Notes: a model not told the origin generated them from the sequence alone. A stretch of 64,000 nucleotides of DNA from an uncultured Prevotellaceae bacterium (GCA_946415705.1 CAMKTN010000006.1:1-64000); one strand, 5' to 3'; shown: positions 53,118-61,390, counted from the stretch's first letter. Translations and numbers: made by a program.

Positions 53118-53178
53118 GCAAAGGTATGATAAATTTGTGAATCTGCGATGCAGTTTCACAAATTTATCATACCTTTGC
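53118..53178. promoter_or_regulatory. Palindromic divergent promoter of polA and the polyprenyl synthase gene
   Basis: Two perfect 24-bp inverted arms (53118-53141 and 53155-53178) are separated by 13 bp. Each arm contains TACCTTTG reading outward: 53119-53126 for polA on the minus strand and 53170-53177 for the plus-strand gene. Start codons lie 4 and 8 bp beyond these elements. Confidence 0.85.
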
Positions 53179-53185
53179 ATCCGAA

Positions 53186-54181
53186 ATGTTAGAAGAAATA
53201 CAAAAAACCATAGCCCCCGAGCTGGAGCGCTACAAGGCCATCTTCCGCTCCGCCTTGCAGGCCGACAACGAGCTCCTCGCTGCCGCCCTCACCCATCTCA
53301 CCCGCAAGCCGGGCAAGATGATACGCCCCACGCTCGTCATCCTCTGCGCACGCGAAGGAGGAGCCGTCACCGATGAGGTGCTCCACGCCGCCGCAGGACT
53401 GGAGATGCTCCACACCGCCAGCCTCGTCCACGACGATGTCGTCGATGAGAGCGCCATGCGGCGCGGCCAGCGCTCCGTGAACGCGCTCTTCGACAACAAG
53501 GCCGCAGTCCTCGTGGGCGATTTCATCACCTCCAAGGCCCTCACCGAAGTCGCCTTGACCCGCCGCCTCGAGATTGTCGATAGCATGGCCCGCCTCGGCC
53601 AGATGCTCGCCGACGGGGAGATCCAGCAGCTCAACAACACCCACAGCACCGTCTTCAGCGAGCAGGCCTACTACGAGGTCATCACCAAGAAGACCGCCGT
53701 CCTCTTCGAGACCTGCGCCTATGCTGGCGCCCTCCTCGGCGGTGCCGATGCCGCCACCATACAGCGCCTGCAGCGCTTCGCACACCTCGTGGGACTCTGC
53801 TTCCAGATGCGCGATGACATCTTCGACTTCGACGAGAGTCTCAACGTAGGCAAGCCCAAGGGCAACGACCTCCAGGAAGGCAAACTCACCCTCCCCGTCC
53901 TCTACGCCCTTAACCAAGAACTCTCATCCCTCAACCCTCAACCCTCAGCCCTCAACCATTTCGGCCGCCTCGCCCTGCGCGTCCGCGCCCTCGAAGCCTC
54001 GCGCCTCGAGATTCAGGAGCTCGTCGATTTCACCATCCAGAGCGGTGGCATCGCCTATGCCGAGAGCGAGATGCAGCGCCTCGCCAACGAAGCCCGCACC
54101 CTCCTCAGCGACCTCCGCGACCCCGCCGTCGCCCACGCCCTCTCCCTCTACCTCGACTTCGTCATCAAGCGAACCCTCTAA
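53186..54181 (+). CDS. Polyprenyl synthetase (long-chain trans-prenyl diphosphate synthase)
   Basis: A 331-residue enzyme that elongates isoprenyl diphosphate, probably for the menaquinone side chain. The first Asp-rich motif is LVHDDVVDESAMRRGQRSVN and the second is FQMRDDIFDFDESL; GKPKGNDLQEGKLTLPVLYAL follows. A heptamer array (53924-53958) is translated as LSSLNPQPSALNH between NQE and FGRLALR in a late helical region. ATG 53186 is 8 bp from the TACCTTTG element. aroQ and an O-methyltransferase follow on the same strand. Confidence 0.93.
   Translation: MLEEIQKTIAPELERYKAIFRSALQADNELLAAALTHLTRKPGKMIRPTLVILCAREGGAVTDEVLHAAAGLEMLHTASLVHDDVVDESAMRRGQRSVNALFDNKAAVLVGDFITSKALTEVALTRRLEIVDSMARLGQMLADGEIQQLNNTHSTVFSEQAYYEVITKKTAVLFETCAYAGALLGGADAATIQRLQRFAHLVGLCFQMRDDIFDFDESLNVGKPKGNDLQEGKLTLPVLYALNQELSSLNPQPSALNHFGRLALRVRALEASRLEIQELVDFTIQSGGIAYAESEMQRLANEARTLLSDLRDPAVAHALSLYLDFVIKRTL
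53924..53958. repeat. In-frame heptamer array in the polyprenyl synthetase gene
   Basis: Five units TCATCCC, TCAACCC, TCAACCC, TCAGCCC, TCAACCA, translated as SSLNPQPSALNH. Confidence 0.9.
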
Positions 54182-54283
54182 ATTTTCAATTCTCAATTTT
54201 CAATTCTCACCCATTAGCCCCATAAGCCCTATTGGCCCTAAAATTTTCAATTGTCAATTTTCAATTTTCAATTTTCAATTCCC
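54181..54283. repeat. Compound heptamer-nonamer-heptamer array before aroQ
   Basis: Units AATTTTC, AATTCTC, AATTTTC, AATTCTC (54181-54208), then nonamers ATTAGCCCC, ATAAGCCCT, ATTGGCCCT (54213-54239), then AATTTTC, AATTGTC, AATTTTC x3, AATTCCC (54242-54283). It makes up the whole gap between the synthase stop and aroQ. Confidence 0.9.
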
Positions 54284-54286
54284 CCT

Positions 54287-54703
54287 ATGCGCCTCCTTCT
54301 CCTCAACGGTCCCAACCTCAATCTCCTCGGTCGCCGCGAGCCCGATGTCTATGGCAACCGCTCCTTCGAAGACTACCTCCAGCAGCTCCGCCAGCAGTAC
54401 CCCGACATCCAGCTCGACTACTACCAGAGCAACCATGAGGGCGACCTTATCGACCGCCTCCACGCCGACGGCTTCACCGCCGACGGCATCATCCTCAATG
54501 CCGGAGCCTACACCCACACCAGCATCGCCCTCCACGATGCCATCCGTGCCATCACAGCCCCCGTCATCGAGGTACATATCTCCAATGTCCACCAGCGCGA
54601 GCCCTTCCGCCACACCAGCCTCATCAGCGCCGCCTGCCGCGGCGTCATCTGCGGCTTCGGCCTCGACAGCTACCGCCTCGCCATCGAAAGTTTTAGGAAG
54701 TAA
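54287..54703 (+). CDS. aroQ: Type II 3-dehydroquinate dehydratase
   Basis: A 138-residue enzyme of the chorismate pathway. LLLLNGPNLNLLGRREPDVYG with the catalytic arginine/tyrosine region, NAGAYTHTSIALHDAI and EVHISNVHQREPFRH are all present. ATG 54287 is chosen since upstream in-frame codons translate the repeat array (SIFNFQFSIPP). The stop codon is immediately followed by the TTG start of the O-methyltransferase gene. Confidence 0.96.
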   Translation: MRLLLLNGPNLNLLGRREPDVYGNRSFEDYLQQLRQQYPDIQLDYYQSNHEGDLIDRLHADGFTADGIILNAGAYTHTSIALHDAIRAITAPVIEVHISNVHQREPFRHTSLISAACRGVICGFGLDSYRLAIESFRK

Positions 54704-55390
54704 TTGTCTCTCGACGACTACATAGAATCCCACATTGAGCCGGAGCATGAATACCTGCACGCCCTGTGGCGCGCCACGCACCTCCACCTCAACTACCCCC
54801 GCATGGCCAGTGGCCACCTGCAGGGACAGGTGTTGCGCATGCTCGTGCAGATGATCCGTCCCCGCCTCGTCCTCGAGATCGGCACCTTCACCGGCTACAG
54901 CGCCCTCGCGATGGCCAGCGCCCTCGAGCCCGGCGCCAAGCTCCACACCTTCGAGATCAACGACGAGCAAGAAGACTTCACCCGCCCCTGGCTTGAAAAC
55001 TCCCCTTGGGCTGATAAAATTGAGTTGCATATCGAAGACTTCTTGAAGACCCTCTCTCCGCCCTCAATTTTCAATTCTCAATTTTCAATTCTCAATTCCA
55101 TCGACATGGTCTTCATCGATGCTGACAAGCGTCACTACATCGATTACTACGAGGCCGTCCTCCCCCACGTCCGCCCCGGTGGTTACATACTTGCCGACAA
55201 CACCCTCTGGGGCGGCCAGGTCGCAGATCCCGCCGCCGTTGCTGGCAAAACGTCCGCCAGCCCTGACAACGCCAAATCCTCCCAACTCCGCGGCATCCTC
55301 GCCTTCAACGACCTCGTCGCCGCCGACCCTCGCGTCGAGACCCTCATCCTCCCCCTCCGCGACGGCCTCACCATCCTCCGCAAGAAATAA
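54704..55390 (+). CDS. Class I SAM-dependent O-methyltransferase (family 3)
   Basis: A 228-residue methyltransferase related to catechol/caffeoyl-CoA O-methyltransferases. The SAM motif is VLEIGTFTGYSALAMA, metal and cofactor motifs are DMVFIDADKRHY and ILADNTLWGGQV. Substrate unknown. The start is TTG 54704, directly after the aroQ stop, with AGGAAG as ribosome-binding site inside the aroQ end. A heptamer array (55064-55098) is translated as PPSIFNSQFSILNSID between a conserved helix and the FIDADK strand. Confidence 0.92.
   Translation: MSLDDYIESHIEPEHEYLHALWRATHLHLNYPRMASGHLQGQVLRMLVQMIRPRLVLEIGTFTGYSALAMASALEPGAKLHTFEINDEQEDFTRPWLENSPWADKIELHIEDFLKTLSPPSIFNSQFSILNSIDMVFIDADKRHYIDYYEAVLPHVRPGGYILADNTLWGGQVADPAAVAGKTSASPDNAKSSQLRGILAFNDLVAADPRVETLILPLRDGLTILRKK
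55064..55098. repeat. In-frame heptamer array in the O-methyltransferase gene
   Basis: Five units TCAATTT, TCAATTC, TCAATTT, TCAATTC, TCAATTC, translated as SIFNSQFSILNS. Confidence 0.9.
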
Positions 55391-55403
55391 ACCCACAAAG
55401 CCA

Positions 55404-55439
55404 TCGCGCCCTGCAACTCTTTCAAGTTGCAGGGCGCGA
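55404..55439. terminator. Strong bidirectional hairpin terminator
   Basis: Perfect 15-bp arms TCGCGCCCTGCAACT/AGTTGCAGGGCGCGA with a six-base loop, between the convergent O-methyltransferase gene and the small minus-strand peptide gene. Confidence 0.8.
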
Positions 55440-55483
55440 CGCTTTATCTATAATCCATCACCCTTTGGGGGATGAAAGTGGCC

Positions 55484-55651
55484 TTATTTCTCCCAGATGT
55501 CCCACTCACCATGTTGCTTGCTCTCGAAATCACCGGGGGCTACGCCTTCGTGTTCTTTGTCAATGCGGGCATTAGGATCGCTCCCTGCGAGGATTTGTTC
55601 GGGGGCAGCATTGAAGACCTCAGTCTGCGGCTGCATATATACCTTTTTCAT
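55484..55651 (-). CDS. Small peptide of the MKK-Y-QP type
   Basis: A 55-residue peptide beginning MKKVYMQPQTEVFNAAPEQI, with a middle acidic part and a C-terminal Trp-rich end GEWDIWEK. No signal peptide or TM segment. It resembles the second small peptide at 63807-63971 (MKKIYIQPEM ... GDWDDDLWDE) in length, N-terminal MKK-Y-QP and acidic/Trp C-terminus. Short proteins of this look are frequent in Bacteroidales genomes, but I know no established function. It is followed by a strong hairpin terminator, which supports a real transcript. It lies just downstream of the 1521-residue secreted protein gene. Confidence 0.75.
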   Translation of the reverse strand: MKKVYMQPQTEVFNAAPEQILAGSDPNARIDKEHEGVAPGDFESKQHGEWDIWEK

Positions 55652-55678
55652 TGTCTTTGATCTTAAATGTTATCTATT

Positions 55679-55769
55679 CTTTCACACGAATGACCCATGA
55701 ATGAAACCATGAATTTATCACGAATTAATGAATAATTGATGACCTCATTCATGAGTAATTCGTGTGAAA
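55679..55769. repeat. Imperfect inverted repeat downstream of the large secreted protein
   Basis: TTTCACACGAAT...CATGAATGA and TCATTCATG...ATTCGTGTGAAA form about 25-bp arms with two mismatches. The inside also contains ATGAATT/CACGAATTAATGAAT-type units. Related CACGAATTA motifs occur at about 60520-60580. Confidence 0.7.
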
Positions 55770-55776
55770 CCTTTAT

Positions 55777-58700
55777 TTATCTCACAAATACCTTCTTGCC
55801 GTTCACAATGTTGATGCCACGCTGTACCTTGCTCATGCGCTGGCCGCCGAGGTTGAAGATGCTCTCCACCTCTTCGCGGGTAGCCTGGCGTGTCTCAGTG
55901 ATGCCCGTGGTCTCATCTTCGAACACGAAGGTGAAGGACTTCACGCCAGCAGGAATATCAGTTGCTTTGATATAAGCCTTGCCTGCGTTGATAACACCAT
56001 CGGCGTTGTTAATAACGAAGTTACTGCCTTTGAGACCATAGACTTCGCCAATTTCCAGGAATTTGGGAGCCGTAGTACCGATGAGCAGGTTGTCGTTCTC
56101 ATCATTGCCATCAGAGCCGTTATCGAACTCTGTATCACCATCAGCGAAGTTGACGGTCACATTGGTGCTCTTGCCTTCAGCATCCTTGTTGTAGAGCAGC
56201 ACGCCCTGACCACCCTTGATAGGCTCCTTAATCTTCTTGTAAGTGATGATGCCCTCGTCGGAGATGCTTTCCACGCGCCAAGCGGTGTAGCCCACAGTCG
56301 AAGAGGAAGAGAAGTCCATCGGATTCACAGAGCAGTAAGTAGCGTAGCCGTCCTTGTTGAGGGTCACGGTCTCGGAGGCATTAGATAACTTATAGAGCTG
56401 GATGTCTTGCTGATTAGTATATGAAGTGCTCTTATAATAGCGGAAACGTAGTTGATTAGATGCACTATTATATCGGAGATAAGCGCCACCAGACACAATA
56501 GTCACATTTTCATCTTCTTCTATTGAGATAGTGTTAGTATAGGCTGTCTCGTCAGAAGTTACCATTCCGTTTGCGTTGGATGTCTGTCCAATATAATATC
56601 CGCTTGCACTCTGAATGGTGCCTGCCGTAGCATCAATAGTGAATGTTGCAGCCTTTGTGTCGTTATTAGCGGCAATAACACCTTCATTAATCTCTACATC
56701 AATAGTATTCTTTGTTGCATCCAATGTCTCAAGACTACCGTCAAATGCCACACTGCCATCCTCATAAACAATCAGATACTCACCATCGGTGATATCCTCG
56801 GTGGCTGTCACCTTAGTGAATCCGTTGGCCGGAGCCGTTGTGCGACCTTCAGGAGCCGTCACCGTGAATACCTGCTGTACATCAACTGCAGGCAAGAAGT
56901 AAGCGGTTTCGGCAGCACTGAAGGTGACTGTTGCAGTACCCACAGCAAGGGGAGTTACCGTAACATTGCCTTCTGAATCAACAGCAACTGTCAGGACGCT
57001 GGTGTTGGATGATTCGGCTGTAATGACTCCGTCAAAGCCTGTGCTTCCGCTAACAAGACCTTCCAGTTTTGTATCATATACGGTAGAGTTGGTATCAAAA
57101 GCAATCTCGATGACATTCTCTTGTTTCTCAGCCGCATTCACGGTGACCTCGAAGGTTGCTGTGACATCCTTATACAGGTCGCTGTTAGACGCGGTTGCTG
57201 TAACAGTTACTGTAGTGGTACCAATTTCTCCAACTATATATTGATCGCCATCGATATAGAGAACACCCTCATTGCTGGAAGAGAAGCTGAAGATAACACC
57301 TTCGTCAGCCTTTACAGGATCTACAACGCTGATAGTGCCAACCTCTGCATTATCGGTCAAGCTGCTGATATTGATTGCAGGAATCGTGGTAGCGTCAACG
57401 CGTGTGTCAGCCACCGTGACAGGTATTTCAACAGTCCCTGCCTTGTAGCTGAGAGTTGCAGCTTGGTTGACAGTAATCGTTGTTGAGCCAACCTTTAAGC
57501 CAGTAACGACACCCTCTTCTGTCACAGTTGCAATAGTCTCGTCAGCAGATTCATAGGTATATGCACCTTCAGAGCTGCTGCTGATGTGGTCTGCAACATT
57601 TGTCGAAAGATCTGCATTCTTGAAATCAAGGGCAATATCACTTGTCTTGGAAAGGTCGCTCGCAGGCTTCTCTACACGGCTGACAATGTAGTTGTTGGCT
57701 GCTACTTCAGGGGCATTTGAGTATGTGGTAAGGCCACCATAAATGGTCACTACATCACCAAGCTGAAGGTCATCAGCGGAGCTGAAAGCTGCGTTGTTCA
57801 AGCCCTTACCCTTGTAAACAAGGAGTTGGTTGTCGGTGCCTCCGTCATCAGAAATGTAGTAACGGTAGTTGGAGCCGTCACCCATGATGCTCGTTTTGTA
57901 GAATGCAGATACAATACCTGTGATATATACATTTTCGGATGTACCACTTGCAGGGGTAGCTGCGATAGCCTGAGCTACAGTGTAAGGATTGTTCTCAGTG
58001 CCGGGAGCATTGGGATCTTGATTGGTGACCGTCATCTCATAGGTCTCAGCTTTCTCGCTGTAGTCGCTGTTGCCAGCGTAGGTGGCAGTGAAAGTAACAG
58101 TGCCGGCAGCTACAAGGGTAACAGCACCCGTTGAAGCATCGATAGTAGCTACTTCGTCGTTGTTTCCGCTCCATGTTACGACTGCACCTTCAACAGCTGC
58201 ATCGTTATAAGTAACGGCTGCTGCGAGGCTACCAGCCTCTGTTCCATCAAAGACATTGGTATTGGTGATACCTGTTGCATCGATGGCAAGTGTGGGCTCT
58301 GCCAGATTCTTTGTAATCTCGACAGAAACGACAGAACTCTCATTCTCATCCTTCACAGCCTTCGCATAGAGGGTCGTGGTCGCTGTGATGGTGAGGGCCT
58401 CTGAGTAGTCGTTCCAATTCTCGCCGTCGAAGCTATACTTGATGGCAGCGCCTTCAGTTTCACAGGTGATAGTGGCGGTGGTTGAGAAGAGGAAAGGATT
58501 TGCGGCAACATTAATGGTAGGCTTTTCCACTGCTGCGGCTACAACAGTCGTGCAGTAGCTAGAATAGGTATCGGGGGTACCTGTGCTCCATTCAATGCTT
58601 ATTTGATTAAGATACATTGCACCATTATTGGAACGCATACCGATATATTCATAGTCGTCAGAAATCGTTAATTCTGTGCTGGTTCCATAAACGATACTAC

Positions 58701-60342
58701 CTATTTTTGTTCCTTGTACTGTTGCTGTTCCATACAAATTTGCGGCTTCAGTATAAGCCGTATTTTTTCCATAAACATCCAACGATCTGCCTGTTGAAGT
58801 ACCGGCATTCCATTTAACTGTCACCTTTTTTACTTTACCGCCAGAAGTAGTTGATACAATACCGCTTGGCGATTGCGCACGTATTTGGATTGCGGTATCG
58901 GCAGGTTTTGTTGTGCTATTTCCAGCATACACAGCAGCTGAACCGTCTGTAGTACTCTTACCCGACCAGGTAGTATAAGATCCAGGACTTCCGAATGTGC
59001 TACTTGTCAGATTGTCAGTAATAATCGTTTGCGTTCCTGCTGTTACATCTGCAAACACAGCATAATAAGTAACATCGCTATCACCCATTGTTGCAGAGGT
59101 GACGAATTCAGGAGCATCATCGGTTGTGCCATCGATAGCCTCTGCTACCCAGCCTACAAAAGTCTTTCCATGCAAAACGCCAGGATTTGCGGGGAACGTA
59201 ATTGCAGCACCTTCCTCAAAAGTATCGCTAGTCGTTTCGCCATTCACACTGAAGGTGGCCGTATGAGTAGGAATAGGTGTGCTGTCTGTGACAGTTAGGT
59301 CATAGGTCGCAGATGATTCATCATATTCTCCCTCCACACCCGCGTAGGTGGCGGTGAAAGTTACATCACCGGCAGCAACAAGTGTGACGACACCTGTCGC
59401 AGCATCGATAGTAGCTACGGCATCATTATCACCGCTCCATGTTATAGTAGCACCGTCTATAGGATTGCCATCATTATCCTTCACTATCGCAGACAGAGTA
59501 CCAGCCTCTGTGCTTGGATAAACATCTGTATTAGTGATGCCAGTAGCATCAATGGTGGTGGTGGTGGCCACGGAAGTATTAATCGTGTAAGCAGCTGTAG
59601 CCACCTCACTATCATTGTTGCCATCCTTCACCGCAATAGCTTTGATGGTCATGCTCTCGCTTACGCTGATAGCAGTGGTATATTGTGTGCTGCTGCTGCT
59701 GGGATCTGTGCCATCTGTCGTATAATAAATGGTAGCGTCATTTGTCTCTGAGCTAATCGTCACAGACTGAGCAGAGTTGTAAGTACCAGCAGCTGGAGAG
59801 AAGGTAGGAGTGGCACAAGTGGGAGTGCCGCCGCCTGTTGTGTAGGTTACCTTCACGCTCTTTACATAAATGGCTTTTGTAGCTTTAGAAGGCTTTGTCA
59901 CCGTTACAACAATTCCTCCACTTGCAGACCCTGTGAATGTGTAATTAGCAGCAGATGTTGATAAACTTTGGGAATCACCACCGAATGCATTACCTCCGAC
60001 AGTAACAGAAGCTGTAGCTGATACACCACTAGCGGTACTAGCATTAACAACTACTTCTGTGATTGTCCCAGAAATGTCACTTGTGCTTAAGCGGATATAT
60101 TGCACTTGTGCACTATTGGTTCCATAGTGGATACCTTTAGTATTGTCAAAATTTGACTCTGTGCCATCAGAAGTCACAGTCCACAAGGCACCATCATCTG
60201 CAGTGCCGGAACCATTACATTTAGTTGTAAATGTTAGAGTACTAGTGTCGTCTGCCCATGCCGCACTGCTGCCCATTCCGAGCAGTACCGCGAGCAACAT
60301 CAGCAGCCTTATACTGCTGAGCTTGTGTAATAAATGTTTCAT
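55777..60342 (-). CDS. Large secreted multidomain protein, probable T9SS cargo
   Basis: A 1521-residue exported protein. Signal peptide 1-30 (SSAAWA). In order: beta-sandwich-like region (31-170), chitobiase-type C-terminal domain (about 172-255, YYTTDGTDPSSSSTQY), Ig-like domain (262-352, IDATGITNTDVYPSTEAG), InlB-like repeat (358-432, HGKTFVGWVAEA), a second sandwich-like region, a second chitobiase-type and Ig-like domain (IDATGITNTNVFDGTEAG, so an internal duplication), an OB-fold-like stretch (ENVYITGIVSAFYKTSIMGD), further Ig-like units, and a C-terminal sorting-type end IFNLGGQRMSKVQRGINIVN...GKKVFVR. The end resembles the T9SS/Por tail. It is AT-richer than the housekeeping genes. Confidence 0.85.
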   Translation of the reverse strand: MKHLLHKLSSIRLLMLLAVLLGMGSSAAWADDTSTLTFTTKCNGSGTADDGALWTVTSDGTESNFDNTKGIHYGTNSAQVQYIRLSTSDISGTITEVVVNASTASGVSATASVTVGGNAFGGDSQSLSTSAANYTFTGSASGGIVVTVTKPSKATKAIYVKSVKVTYTTGGGTPTCATPTFSPAAGTYNSAQSVTISSETNDATIYYTTDGTDPSSSSTQYTTAISVSESMTIKAIAVKDGNNDSEVATAAYTINTSVATTTTIDATGITNTDVYPSTEAGTLSAIVKDNDGNPIDGATITWSGDNDAVATIDAATGVVTLVAAGDVTFTATYAGVEGEYDESSATYDLTVTDSTPIPTHTATFSVNGETTSDTFEEGAAITFPANPGVLHGKTFVGWVAEAIDGTTDDAPEFVTSATMGDSDVTYYAVFADVTAGTQTIITDNLTSSTFGSPGSYTTWSGKSTTDGSAAVYAGNSTTKPADTAIQIRAQSPSGIVSTTSGGKVKKVTVKWNAGTSTGRSLDVYGKNTAYTEAANLYGTATVQGTKIGSIVYGTSTELTISDDYEYIGMRSNNGAMYLNQISIEWSTGTPDTYSSYCTTVVAAAVEKPTINVAANPFLFSTTATITCETEGAAIKYSFDGENWNDYSEALTITATTTLYAKAVKDENESSVVSVEITKNLAEPTLAIDATGITNTNVFDGTEAGSLAAAVTYNDAAVEGAVVTWSGNNDEVATIDASTGAVTLVAAGTVTFTATYAGNSDYSEKAETYEMTVTNQDPNAPGTENNPYTVAQAIAATPASGTSENVYITGIVSAFYKTSIMGDGSNYRYYISDDGGTDNQLLVYKGKGLNNAAFSSADDLQLGDVVTIYGGLTTYSNAPEVAANNYIVSRVEKPASDLSKTSDIALDFKNADLSTNVADHISSSSEGAYTYESADETIATVTEEGVVTGLKVGSTTITVNQAATLSYKAGTVEIPVTVADTRVDATTIPAINISSLTDNAEVGTISVVDPVKADEGVIFSFSSSNEGVLYIDGDQYIVGEIGTTTVTVTATASNSDLYKDVTATFEVTVNAAEKQENVIEIAFDTNSTVYDTKLEGLVSGSTGFDGVITAESSNTSVLTVAVDSEGNVTVTPLAVGTATVTFSAAETAYFLPAVDVQQVFTVTAPEGRTTAPANGFTKVTATEDITDGEYLIVYEDGSVAFDGSLETLDATKNTIDVEINEGVIAANNDTKAATFTIDATAGTIQSASGYYIGQTSNANGMVTSDETAYTNTISIEEDENVTIVSGGAYLRYNSASNQLRFRYYKSTSYTNQQDIQLYKLSNASETVTLNKDGYATYCSVNPMDFSSSSTVGYTAWRVESISDEGIITYKKIKEPIKGGQGVLLYNKDAEGKSTNVTVNFADGDTEFDNGSDGNDENDNLLIGTTAPKFLEIGEVYGLKGSNFVINNADGVINAGKAYIKATDIPAGVKSFTFVFEDETTGITETRQATREEVESIFNLGGQRMSKVQRGINIVNGKKVFVR

Positions 60343-61050
60343 TGTGAATTTGTTTTTAGTTAAAGTGATGTTTTGCGCGCAAAGGTACTGTTTTTTTGTG
60401 TGAGGTGCAAAGTTTTTCGCATCTCTTTACCGCCATACGGCTATTTTTTGCTTTATATTAACCACAAAGCAGCATAGAAGGAACTTAAATCTGGTTTAAA
60501 TCTCAACTTAAATCTTCTCTTTAACACGAATTAGCCATAATGAATCCACGAATTACCATAAAATCCTTCTACCATCAAAGACCACGGATTATGCGGATTC
60601 AACGGATAAAGACAGATTTAAGATCCATTCTTTATCCATGCAATTCTTGATAATTTATGGTTTAATTCATGGCCAATTTATGTCCGAAAAGATATTTAAG
60701 TCTTTTTTTATGTATGATTTACGTTCCCTGATAGAACTTTCGACACTGTACAACATGCCGCAGATATATGTGTAGCGGGCGAAAGAGCAAGGAGCGTGAG
60801 TCGGAAGAGCAAGGAGCGTGAGTCGGAAGAGCAAGGTGCGTGAGGTGGATCACCATGGTGGTCCACCCAGAAGGTATAGGCGCATCGGGCTGAAGGTATA
60901 GGCGCGTTGGGCAACGGGGTTGAGGGTTTATGGTTAAGGGATTATGGTTGAGGGCAGAGGGCTGAGGGTTAAGATTGATTATAATGTAAAAGTTTTCAAT
61001 TTTATGGCAATATTTTGTTAGATAGCGGATAATCAAGGATTTAGTAGAAA
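60343..61050. other. 708-bp non-coding stretch with a promoter and dispersed repeats
   Basis: Contains the TACCTTTG element for the large secreted protein, CACGAATTA-type repeats (about 60520-60580), a CCACGGATTA-type copy (60580-60625), an AATTTATGG-rich stretch (60648-60700) that is repeated at 62456-62508, and short direct repeats (GGAAGAGCAAGG[A/T]GCGTGAG, about 60780-60845). No gene recognised. Confidence 0.6.
60380..60387 (-). promoter_or_regulatory. -7 promoter element (TACCTTTG) for the large secreted protein
   Basis: Minus-strand TACCTTTG matches TAnnTTTG, 37 bp before the ATG. Confidence 0.7.
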
Positions 61051-61390
61051 TTAAATAGGCGTTTTTAGCGTTTAAATAGGCATTTTTCGTGTTAAATAGC
61101 GGGTTTTTACTCGCTAAATAGGCACTTTTTCTTGCTAATTCGCCCTTTTTCAAGCCAATTTTGGTTGAAAAATATGCTAAATAGGCAGTTTTCGAGCGCA
61201 ACGACGAGCCACAGACAGCCCAATCGCGCGACAGCGCACCTCATCAAAAAGTGCGTATTTATCTCAAAAAAATAGCGGTATTTAACAACAAAAAGTGCCT
61301 ATTTAACGACTAAAACGGCCTATTTAACAAGAAAAAGTGCCTATTTAGCAAGCAAAACAGCCTATTTAAACGCAAAAAGTGCCTATTTAA
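61051..61390. repeat. Divergent 21-bp repeat array encoding KxAYLxx heptads
   Basis: The left arm (61051-61197) has seven units of 21 bp (two are 20 and 22) based on CTAAATAGGCACTTTTTCTTG. The right arm (61245-61390) has about seven inverted units, the last five exactly 21 bp (CAAGAAAAAGTGCCTATTTAG). Between them is a 47-bp GC-rich spacer. Left arm read on the minus strand and right arm on the plus strand both translate as heptads such as KNAYLNA and KSAYLAS. Both arms end in a similar sequence (TTGATTATC plus CGC or AGC). No ribosome-binding site or confident gene was found. Confidence 0.85.

Noticed and set aside
54251-54286. N-terminal extension of AroQ (SIFNFQFSIPP)
   Set aside because: It is the translated intergenic heptamer array; AroQ proteins begin at the LLLLNGPNLN strand.
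55472-55660. A 62-codon plus-strand frame opposite the small peptide gene
   Set aside because: The minus-strand peptide matches the second copy at the window end and has a terminator; the plus frame has neither.
60719-61201. A 160-codon minus-strand frame over the 21-bp array
   Set aside because: Only the array part has any pattern (KxAYLxx); the rest is low-complexity repeat sequence and there is no ribosome-binding site. Treated as part of the array, not as a confident gene.
61051-61390. CRISPR array
   Set aside because: Units are directly adjacent with no unique spacers, the orientation flips in the middle, and no cas genes are near.
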